Origin: Marthasterias glacialis
Lineage: Eukaryota > Echinodermata > Asteroidea > Forcipulatida > Asteriidae
Direction of reading: 5' to 3'
Assembly (NCBI GenBank): GCA_911728455.2
Contig: OU452229.1
Coordinates: 9,166,811 to 9,230,810 of the forward strand
Length of the DNA stretch: 64,000 bases
Shown: positions 55,727-64,000 of the stretch, piece after piece
Layout: each line of letters starts with the position of its first letter
How positions within the stretch are numbered: position 1 is the stretch's first letter
Made by a program: the position numbers and the translations under genes
The notes under the pieces: generated by a model
Databases searched by the model: none
What the model was told of the DNA's origin: nothing
What the model saw: only the letters and a program-made list of their open reading frames with translations

Positions 55727-56884
55727 TTACCCGTGGAAGGGAGAGACTGTCAAACAACGCTGATTGGTTCCCGAAGTAACTGATTTGCACTCATGCTTGT
55801 TAAAAACTGGGGAGCAAGTGGAGCGTTTGTTGGGGCTCTTAGCATGCGCGTGTTAAAATGTAATCATTTTGACACGATCCCACTTTAAAACAAATCATGC
55901 TTTATGTGTCACTTTAAAAATGGCGTACGGTAAAACATGTCAAAAGATCCTAGAAGAGTTGGCTCTTTTGAGGGCTACCGTGCTTAAAACGTACCATAAA
56001 ATGTGCACATTTAAATTACACAATTCAAGGGAAAACGGCGCGCCCATGTGAACGATGTTGCAGTTTACAAGGGTCTTTTTCACGGTCCAGTTAATTTGCT
56101 TGAGTGCGCTGATAAATTTTATAAATAAACCTAAGGACTCTTCTTGAGGGTAAAAATCGAAGAAATATTCTTTTTGGCATTTACGAGTAGGCCTATACTA
56201 TCGTTGCTTAACTTTCTTAAACTTAAATGTTCTAATGACTTTGTGTCAGTTGCTCTAGTATGCCTATCGTTACTGGTGTAACTGAGGACATTGAGTTGTG
56301 TTTACCTTGATGAGCCATCATACTAGTCTGGTTACCTATTGGAGGCAGATCTATACTTTGCATGCAACATTTATTTAATAACCGTTTAATAAGCAAAATA
56401 AATATCATCAAAAGAAATGGTATTAAAGCTGTAAAATGGAACGATTCATTTCAACTATTATGATAGCTAGTGTGTACTTAATACCCTATCAATACTAATA
56501 AGCCATACCAATTTAGCTTCTTGACATGATTTGAAAGAAATAATGAACTATGGAAGTTTAAACCATCGTGTCACAATGTCGTTTTTCAAGATTAAGAGAA
56601 ACAATATGCAACTGTTGGTCTTATAGCTAATGAAACAAAGTGTTGGTCAAAAACAATGATCAACTTAATACCAATCTGCACCATTTGTGACATTATTATG
56701 TTTTTTTATAACTATCATCAGACGAGAGACAAGTTTCAAAAATACTGAATTGATTAAAAATTCGAAACCTATTTAAAAGCGGCAAGTGACATGTCATGAA
56801 CAGTTTTTCAACAGAAACAGAACACGCCATACCTTTTTAGACACAATTTTGCCAACTGCGGTGGTTTTGCTATTGCATGACTGT
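55727..56884. other. Region downstream of HDC, with candidate polyA site
   Basis: No further gene is seen. TTTATT at 56370-56375 is an AATAAA on the minus strand, about 510 bases past the HDC stop, and would give an ordinary 3' untranslated region. Confidence 0.4.
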
Positions 56885-57691
56885 CTACTTGTCAGCAGCA
56901 TCGTTGTGGTCAGGTTTGGCTGAACAGTGACAAATATTCACAACTCCGTTGTAAGTGCTTTCTTTGGCGACACTAAGCGCACCAAAACGCCCTCTACTTG
57001 CAACTGACAAATCAGCTGGCTTCTCATGACGACCGATGTCATGGCCACTGGTTCCATTGGCTTTGCATTTATGTGACTTGATGACGGCACGTTTTGAGAA
57101 GCCAGCTGATAAACCATTTATCTGCAGTATAGAGCAATCCTGTGATTGACCTTTAGTGATGTGACCAAACACTTCGTCATCGCTTTCAACCACCTCATCG
57201 TTGAGATTGGAAGAATGGCCATTGGTCATCTGACCGCTGTATTCCAAACCATTAATACTTTCTTCTGATTTGTAACTGGACTCAGGTGATAATTTGTCGG
57301 TTTTGATAAACGGTTTACGAGGGAAGCGGCTTGGACTCTTCTTTGGATCTACTCCGTCAGTATCACTTGAGTAGCCATCACCTTCTGGTATTGACAATGC
57401 CGCCATCTTAGATTCCGAATACAATGCCATGTACACATCTGGCCTTGCTTCAAACGCTGCTGCTTCTGGCCATGATGCAAGACGTCGCCTGAGTGGACTT
57501 ACACTCCGTAAAACTGCTTTTCCTGTGCTGCAGATGAGTCGCCAGTCGTTCAGTATATCATCCGTGGTAGTATTCAGAGATGTTACAGTGAACCGGATCA
57601 CGTATAGATTGTTAATCGCCGCAGGTACAACGTAAAGTTTACCGCTTGCATTCAGTCGACGCAGCAATTCTTCTGTCAGGAAGTTTTTCCC
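56885..57691 (-). CDS. HDC: Histidine decarboxylase, last coding exon
   Basis: The exon opens after the acceptor ACTGACTTTACAG with GKNFLTEELLRRL, then LYVVPAAINNLYVIRFTVTS and TTTDDILNDWRLI. Vertebrate HDC has the near-identical IRFTVTSQFTTRDDILRDW, whereas DOPA decarboxylase differs here. This is the C-terminal domain of a PLP-dependent group II decarboxylase that makes histamine from histidine. After it come about 200 residues of Ser/Asp/Gly-rich, low-complexity tail (SSDTDGVDPKKSP, DEVVESDDEVFG) ending CHCSAKPDHNDAADK and a TAG at 56885-56887. A long tail beyond the decarboxylase fold is also typical of vertebrate HDC, where it is processed and controls turnover; the tail sequence itself is not conserved. 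Phase 0 at the start. Confidence 0.92.
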   Translation of the reverse strand, partial: GKNFLTEELLRRLNASGKLYVVPAAINNLYVIRFTVTSLNTTTDDILNDWRLICSTGKAVLRSVSPLRRRLASWPEAAAFEARPDVYMALYSESKMAALSIPEGDGYSSDTDGVDPKKSPSRFPRKPFIKTDKLSPESSYKSEESINGLEYSGQMTNGHSSNLNDEVVESDDEVFGHITKGQSQDCSILQINGLSAGFSKRAVIKSHKCKANGTSGHDIGRHEKPADLSVASRGRFGALSVAKESTYNGVVNICHCSAKPDHNDAADK

Positions 57692-59462
57692 CTGTAAAGT
57701 CAGTAACATTAACGGACATCAGAAAACTCATGACTCTTTTTTGTGGAAGGTGTTTATAAAGAGATCAACTTGAACAAAACCATACAAACTATTTTGACTA
57801 TTTATCTTAGTTTATTTTGTGTTTAGTCTCAATCCTAAGGTTGAAGTTTTCCTCCCTGTAATTTGTTTGAAATTTGATCGAAAAAACTAGCACCCCCTTC
57901 GATTTTTGAACTGGTATTTTTTCCACGTCTGCGGCGCCTTGCATGGTTCCAAGACCCATACAAACACAACGTGAAATCACTGAAGTACCAGGGCTCGATT
58001 TCACCAAGAGCTAAAATTAATCTTAACTGCAAATCAATCTTAATTGCTAATCAAAGTGTGATGTCACAATACAAATCACTATGGTAATACTGATATCGTA
58101 AAACTCGTCTTAAGAGTGGGTCCGTGTAAATACTTCATAGTTTTGTCCTCGGCCAAAATAATATTTTTTTAAAAAATGAAAGGACTAGGTGAGCAAGTAA
58201 CAAAAAAATATTTAAAACAATTCCCAAAGACCCGTTGCCATGGTAACGGGCTATTTCGCATTTTGGGCCAACTTTGGGGTTTAAAAACTGTTTTTAGCTT
58301 ATTTTCAAAACGCCACCAAGCCAAAATGCAAAATCATGTCACAAAACCAATTATATCATAACAAAGTATCATCCTTGCCCTTACTTCAGATTTTTAAAAA
58401 ATCTTTATATGTCACCCTTATGCTATTTGTAGAACATGTCTTAAAGCATGTTTTTAATACTTGCGAAATTGTTATTTTTTACCCTATTTTTGTCTCTCAA
58501 AAAGTCAACTTGCTATAGGGGTCTCAGAATATTTTCCTTTTAGATTTGATTAGAGCCAAGGGAAAAAATGGGGGAAGATCACAATTTTTGGTGCAGTCCT
58601 TGCCTAAAAAGGATACAATCCCCCAAACTGTTATCACCAGATATGGAAAGACCAATCTTAGCTCGAATCAAATTCAAAAGGAAAATATTCTGAGACCCCT
58701 GGCAAGGGGACTTCTTGAGAGACAGAAACAAGTCAAAAATAACAATTTCGCGAGTTCTAAAAACATGTTTTAAGGCATGTTTTAGAAATAGCATAAAGGT
58801 GAAATATTTGCATTTTGGCTTGGTAGCGTTTTAAAAATAAGCTAAAAATCAGTTTATGAGACCCCAAAATTGGCTCAAAACGCCCAATACTCGAAAAACC
58901 CGTTACCATGGCAACGGGCCTTAGGAAATTGTGTATATAATTTGTTTGCTACTTGCTCACCTAGTCCTTTCATTTAAAAAAAAACAAACATTTGGCCGAG
59001 GACAAAAATATGATACGCGGACCCACTCTTAAAAGATGAATCTTAGTGCTTTGTGATGGTGAAATCGACCCCAGCACCCCTGAAACCAGTGTAAACTATT
59101 ACGTCACACCACGGACTAGGTGAAGGTTGTTTACTTGGTGCTATGCACTTTCCATTGTCTTGTTTGGCGGGAATCCGTGGTGTGACGTCACAATGCTGTT
59201 TGTTTCCCAGGCGCTTCAGGGCTATTTGTTAAACAGCGTTTTTGCCCAGCTTGAAACTGATCAAAATGAGTGTTTTTTTTTTTTTTTTTTAATCTTGTGA
59301 AATTATTGTTGTTAAATTTTACTCATATATACAAAAAATAATCATTACGCACTCGTATGACTGTACAGAACAAAAGAACAATCATGTTAATGTCATTGAA
59401 GTTGATCTTTAAGGTTTGGAGACATCACGAATCTAAAGCTACTCTTAATCGCGATAACTTAC
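57692..59462 (-). other. HDC: HDC last intron
   Basis: A 1.77-kb intron between the two HDC exons. Most of it is the large foldback at 57990-59072. Confidence 0.85.
57990..59072. mobile_element. 1.1-kb foldback element, arms about 500 bp
   Basis: The ends GGGCTCGATTTCACCA and TGGTGAAATCGACCCC are inverted, and the match continues inward nearly to the centre at about 58580. Shared blocks include TTAAGAGTGGGTCCG, TTGTCCTCGGCCAAA, GAAAGGACTAGGTGAGCAAG, CCGTTGCCATGGTAACGGG and GGGGTCTCAGAATATTTTCC. I judge the arms about 85% identical. There is almost no unique centre and no ORF. Confidence 0.9.
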
Positions 59463-59564
59463 CTTAAGTCGAAATACAACCAGACTCAAATTGCAATCGA
59501 CGGGAATCTCAAACATTGCTTCTGACCGCACAAGAGATTCGAAGTATTTTGCTAGACGAACACC
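59463..59564 (-). CDS. HDC: Histidine decarboxylase, penultimate exon
   Basis: It encodes 34 residues, [20 protein letters not shown] then [14 protein letters not shown], matching vertebrate [20 protein letters not shown] and LGLVVFRLKG. The acceptor is GTTTTTTACAG and the donor is AAG|GTAAGT on the minus strand, both phase 0. It joins in frame to the next exon so that the VVFRLK-G junction falls where vertebrate HDC has it. The PLP-lysine and the rest of the catalytic domain would lie on exons at higher coordinates; I did not find them before the window end. Confidence 0.95.
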
Positions 59565-60580
59565 CTGTAAAAAAACAAACAAAACACAAAAAACACGACA
59601 TTTTCTAAGGCTATAATTGCATCGAAAGCGGACATTATACCTTAAAGCAGCTCCAATAAGGAGTTTGATAAAGTTCGATCAGCATACGATATTTCAAAAC
59701 GCCCGTAAAGATTACCAGAAACCCGTGTCGTGGTGTAGGTGAAAATTGACATGGCGTCATCACATATCTTTAACGAATTTTTAAGTAATGACAACTTAGC
59801 TTATATCTTGCAAAAGAAACATGCTACAGTCAAAATTCTCCTTGCAGAAGGCTTGCTAGGTCAGAGATGTATCTAAACTAAACTAAATAGTGATGTCACC
59901 ATGACGTCATTGAGTGTCACTTCATAAGAACTTAAATGTAAATATTTTAGTCATAACTAACCTAAGATGTAAAAAAACTTGTATTTTTTTTACCACCAAT
60001 AATGTAGTTTTATACCGGTAATGAATAAAAAATAATAACAATAAACAAAAATCGGAAAAGCCCCGTGTTCGGTTTATCAAACAATCACACTGCGTGTTTT
60101 TCAACAGATAATTCAAAACTTTTGAAGAGCAGTGGCAAAATCATTTATGTGTTTATTTGTTTATTGTTTATTTATTTATTATTTTATTATTATAGGTAAA
60201 TTACTTGCGTCAAAATTTAGTTGTTTCTCTGCAGTTTTGAAACAAATTGAAATCCATTAAATTCAAACCTTTAAGTGCAAATGACAGCAATGGTGAAGTG
60301 TTGTGCAAATATAGGTTATCAAATCACAAGACGCATAGATGTTTCGAAAAGTTGGATTTCCTTCCACAAGTAACTGCTTTACAACAGGGTCTTTGTGAAA
60401 AAGCACCCTGTATAAGGTTCAAGGAGCATTTGGGGGTAAAAGTTGGAAACCAGACTTTTTAACATAATTCGGGTATGCTGAATCCGATAAACCCGGTTCC
60501 CAAGCAAAAATTTGAGTTTTTGACCATCTAATTTGCATAACCAAAATGGCCGCCAATTTGCAAGTTTTGGACCTACCTTG
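59565..60580. other. HDC intron, left part
   Basis: No exon is recognised. It is AT-rich, with a (TTTAT)-like stretch at 60145-60195. Confidence 0.45.
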
Positions 60581-61061
60581 AGCAGTTTTCTGCAATAATG
60601 CTGTAACCAGGCAAGCAAAAAGGACAACTGAAGTGTCTATTATTATGTTTTGAATATCAGAGAATAGAACTAAAATATTTGTGAAGTAGTCAGTGGAAAA
60701 TTCTCATGAATATGCAAATTAGTGGCCGCCATTATAGAAAAGTCCAATTCCTCCTATATCTTTGTAACTAGGCAAGTAAACATGAGAAATAAAGTGTGTT
60801 TACTAATGTTTTGAGGGTCAAGCAGTGTGATCAGTGATAAGCCAGATGCTTAATTATGCAAATTAGCTAGTGGGGCTACCAAATATGCAAATTAGCAATG
60901 AATAATAAGTAATCCAGAGTTTGAGAAAGGGGGGTTCTACTAAATCAGGTTTATCATCTGATGTATTGTAATCAATAAAGGCCAAAAATTACAGTTATCT
61001 CAGGTTTTATCTCAGATTTTCCATTTGTCCATAACTCCAGTGGTAACTGAGGGGTGGGGGC

Positions 61062-63242
61062 ATGTCCTTTATCAGATGTTTTCCTGCCAATATAAATCCT
61101 GCAACAAGTGAGCCGGTATTCAATGACCCTGTTGACAAGGCCTGGTTTACGAAACCTGAAGTAGACAGTGACTGTGTGAAACAAGCAAAGGCAACGGATA
61201 TGGCTTTCTTCCTGCAACGTCAAGATTCTGACAAAACCTTCTTGGACAGTTTTCAATCAGTCAGTTTCATCAGAGGAACCAGAGCAGACAGCAGTAGGAT
61301 ATTTGCCCATAATACTTGCTCCAGCTCATGAGTTAGACACGCTAAATACAGTTGTGAAAAGGTGCTTGACAATATCGTCACATTGTGGACAGGAGCACAC
61401 AGTTCTAACAGTGGACCAAGCTCTATTCTGCAAACTCATGGAACTGAAGTGGTCTGTCAAAGAATACCAAGATAAATTAATCCCTCTCCTTGGTGGACTT
61501 CATACTGCGATGAACTTCCTGAAGACTAGATGAGATCACATGGCTGGATCTGGTTTAGCTGAAGTGTGGCTGGAAAGTGGACTGCTGGGAGAGGGTGCTG
61601 TGCAGCTTGTCTTGTCAGGAAAAGCCATGTAATGCCAAAACATTGGCATCCCTGTATGAAGTGGTCAAAGACAATAAAGACACATACAAGAAAACTATCC
61701 TTAAGGCAGATAGAAACGTCCTCCAATGCCTTGTTACTGCCTATGAAGCAGGTTGTCCTGTTGACTTGCCAGCTGTCCTAAAGCACGAGCTTCTGCCAGT
61801 TCCTATATCACTTGCCGAAATGAATGGTACGCTCCGCACTGGAAACAAGTCCGTACTGGCAGATAAGTTAATTAAAGACATAGTCTGTCCTGAAGTTATT
61901 GAAACTCATGACTCGTCATCTTGCCTCATCATTGATGGTCAGGCACTGGTGGTTGCCCTAGGAAAGCCTGAAAATGCAGTGACATTTGGGGATTTGGCCG
62001 ACACATACGTAAGAGCAGTACTGAAGGCAGGTTCTAAATATCAACGGATAGACATTGTGTTTGACAGATACAAAGAAGAGACAATCAAAGGTGCCACCAG
62101 GACACGACGCACAAAAGCAGCTCGACCAATCAGACGGCCTATTGAGGGTCGTGATGTGCCTCTTCCAAAAAACTGGACAAACTTTCTGTGCCTTCCTGAT
62201 AACAAAATTGATCTTGCAAATTTCCTGTCTGAGGAACTGTGTTTTCAGGCACCAGATGATAAGGAAATTGTAGTTGCTGGAGGATTCAGAGAGGAACTTG
62301 AAGGGCGGTCGCCAAAGACAACTACCAATTTGACTCAACTGAGAGCCACACATGAAGAAGCTGACACTAGGTCGGTGTTACATGCTTTGCACAGCCATCT
62401 TAATACAGTTGTTGTGTCATCAAGGGACACTGATGTTCTCGTGCTTTTAGTCTCCAACTTCCCACGTGCACAATGTGAACACCTCTGGATGTTGTCTGGT
62501 ACCGCCAAGAAAAGGCAATATATACCCATTGATGTGGTTTTCAACAATCTTCCGAATCTGATACCATTCCATGCATTAACCGGGAGTGACACATCGTCCT
62601 ACTTTGCAAATCACACCAAAAGGTTGTCATGGAAAGTCTTCAAAGAACACCATCAATTGCTCAAAAACTTTGGAATCGGAGAACTTATAGAGACCATTCG
62701 ATCTGCAGAAACATTTGTCTGTAGAATATACGATGTGCACAAAACTAACTCTGTTGATGCAGCAAGGCATTCTCTAAGACTGGGAAACCAGAAGCTATGT
62801 CCCCAACAAGTGATGCTCTCCGCTTCCATTTGATACGTGTACATTATCAAGCAATGGCTTGGAGAAATGCTCACTGTGCCATACCTGAGCTTCCTGCAGC
62901 AGTGGACATGGGATGGAAACATAACGATTCAGCAGTCGATTTCACGGAACTTCACTTGTGCAACATTTATTGCGTAAGTTGGGCCACTTATGCAATAAAA
63001 TATGGCACAAGTAGGCTTACGCAGTTGCGTAAAGTTTCGTGAAATCGGCTGCAGGACTACAGCCCATACTGATGTCATTGAGTCCAATCCCTGAAAGTTG
63101 CCTGGAAATGATTTTATGTGCGTGCCAGAGGCAATGCCGGACGCGTCGTTGCAATTGCCGCAAATCCAAGTTACAATGCACAGCATTGTGTGCATGTCAG
63201 CAACAGATTGGTGATCAGACTCCTTGTATGAATACAGTCTAG
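61062..63242 (+). pseudogene. Decayed XPG/PIN-like nuclease ORF with Cys-rich C-terminus
   Basis: Pieces in order: FPANINPATSEPVFNDPVD (61080-61290); HELDTLNTVVKRCLTISS to DKLIPLLGGLHTAMNFLK (61328-61530); GLAEVWLESGLLGEGAVQ (61555-61610); then a 400-residue open stretch to about 62790. This has acidic motifs LIIDGQALV, IDIVFDRYKEETIKG, ATHEEADTRSVLHALHSH, VVSSRDTDVLVLL and FHALTGSDTSSYFANHTKR. They resemble the metal-binding Asp/Glu set of XPG/FEN1-like PIN nucleases. Then PTSDALRFHLIRVHYQAMAW (62800-62860) and a tail with CACQRQCRTRRCNCRKS. Frameshifts near 61300, 61535, 61630 and 62790 and a 0.1-kb insertion at 62936 show that this copy is dead. Near-copies are, to my knowledge, common in aquatic invertebrate genomes. 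XPG plus Cys-rich finger fits Academ transposons; the exact role is uncertain. Confidence 0.7.
62936..63048. mobile_element. 0.1-kb MITE inserted in the nuclease ORF
   Basis: TCGATTTCACGGAACTT at the left and AAGTTTCGTGAAATCG at the right are inverted repeats, with inner GCGTAAG/CTTACGC pairs. GCA stands on both sides (62932-62934 and about 63050-63052). Removing the insert and one GCA restores the in-frame peptide NDSAGLQPILMSL, which fits the flanking protein. Confidence 0.8.
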
Positions 63243-63275
63243 TCAAACAATTAAGCATCTGGCTTATCACATTGC

Positions 63276-64000
63276 TTGACCCTCAAAACATAGGTAAAGA
63301 CACCTCATTTATCATGTTTCCTTGCCTAGTTACCGAGATATTGGTGTAAAATGATTTTTTTGGTAATGGCAGCCACTAATTTACCCACTAATTTACACAT
63401 TTATGCATATTATTTACCACTAATTAGTTAAAAAATGTCTTAACCCTATTCTTTGACCCTCAAAACATAGGTAAAGACACAAGTAAGACACATTTATCAT
63501 GTTTCCTTGCCTAGTTACCGAGATATTGGTGTAAAATGATTTTTTTGGTAATGGCAGCCACTAATTTACCCACTAATTTACACATTTATGCATATTATTT
63601 ACCACTAATTAGTTAAAAAATGTCTTAACCCTATTCTTTGACCCTCAAAACATAGGTAAAGACACCTCATTTATCATGTTTCCTTGCCTAGTTACCGAGA
63701 TATTGGTGTAAAATGATTTTTTTGGTAATGGCAGCCACTAATTTACCCACTAATTTACACATTTATGCATATTATTTACCACTAATTAGTTAAAAAAATG
63801 TCTTAACCCTATTCTTTGACCCTCAAAACATAGGTAAAGACACCTCATTTATCATGTTTCCTTGCCTAGTTACCGAGATATTGGTGTAAAATGATTTTTT
63901 GGGTAATGGCAGCCACTAATTTACCCACTAATTTACACATTTATGCATATTATTTACCACTAATTAGTTAAAAAAATGTCTTAATTGTATTTTCTGATCT
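63276..64000. repeat. Tandem array, 177-185-bp unit, about four copies
   Basis: TTGACCCTCAAAACATAGGT recurs at 63276, 63453, 63638 and 63816. Each unit also carries CATGTTTCCTTGCCTAGTTA, GGTAATGGCAGCCACTAATT and TTATGCATATTATTTACCAC. Copies are over 95% alike by eye; one has an 8-base insertion. The array continues past the window. Confidence 0.95.

Larger units (their letters stand above)
60590..64000 (+). mobile_element. Academ-like DNA transposon with satellite-like inverted ends
   Basis: A decayed ORF (61062-63242) is flanked by inverted repeats. The left copy at about 60765-60855 reads TAACTAGGCAAGTAAACATG through TTGAGGGTCAAGC to GATAAGCCAGATGCTTAATT. The right copy at 63250-63350 is its complement, AATTAAGCATCTGGCTTATC through GCTTGACCCTCAAAACATA to CATGTTTCCTTGCCTAGTTA. 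On the left about two units and on the right about four units of 170-185 bp are tandemly repeated. The right array runs off the window, so the outer end is unknown. Assignment to Academ rests on the XPG-like plus Cys-rich ORF and is inference. Confidence 0.55.

Noticed and set aside
56885-57691. DOPA decarboxylase instead of histidine decarboxylase
   Set aside because: The blocks IRFTVTS, DDILNDW and AKYFESLVR with VVFRLK are those of HDC; DOPA decarboxylase has different residues and lacks the long tail.
60379-60627. Further HDC exon on the minus strand
   Set aside because: The frame has no resemblance to the decarboxylase domain and lies in the repeat-like left flank of the nuclease transposon.

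Overview
The window looks like nuclear DNA of a marine invertebrate deuterostome. An echinoderm (sea star or sea urchin grade) or a hemichordate seems most likely, but the sequence alone does not fix the species. It is AT-rich, has split genes with GT/AG introns, short scattered ACATGTA-type motifs, and very many small inverted-repeat transposons, SINEs, decayed LINEs and minisatellites. Only about 4% is host coding sequence.

Three host genes are supported. (1) 2048-21787, plus strand: eight exons of the beta subunit of GA-binding protein (GABPB). They carry the ankyrin repeats, the middle activation segment and the C-terminal leucine-zipper coiled coil; the first coding exon lies before the window. 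(2) 37189-43099, plus strand: a two-exon carbohydrate sulfotransferase with a short signal-anchor exon, joined in phase to one large catalytic exon. (3) 59564-56885, minus strand: the last two exons of histidine decarboxylase (HDC); the rest lies beyond the right edge or was not found. GABPB1 and HDC are also neighbours in human 15q21, so the window appears to keep an old deuterostome gene neighbourhood, with HDC inverted and a sulfotransferase between. A fourth, weaker call is the last exon of a SANT-like/PGK-motif protein at 48090-47858 (minus).

The rest is a layered repeat landscape. Introns of GABPB hold SINEs, hairpin elements, an R4/Dong-like reverse transcriptase fragment and L2/CR1-like LINE remnants. 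22-36 kb holds several inverted-repeat elements, including TTAA-, TAA- and TA-flanked ones. The sulfotransferase intron (37.25-41.97 kb) contains four transposons nested inside one another, with readable target duplications. A 23-bp minisatellite of about 53 copies starts about 50 bp after the sulfotransferase stop codon and is followed by a 46-bp minisatellite. 49.2-52 kb has a tandem repeat, a Ty3/gypsy RNase H relic and a TTAA element with inverted arrays of 21-bp repeats; the same 21-bp motif forms a separate satellite at 26.8-27.3 kb. The HDC introns carry a 1.1-kb foldback and, at 60.6-64 kb, a decayed Academ-like transposon whose ORF has XPG/PIN-like acidic motifs and a cysteine-rich tail and whose ends are inverted tandem arrays.

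No rRNA gene, functional tRNA gene, CRISPR array or prokaryotic operon is present. Exon junctions were read by eye from splice consensus, reading phase and similarity to known families.
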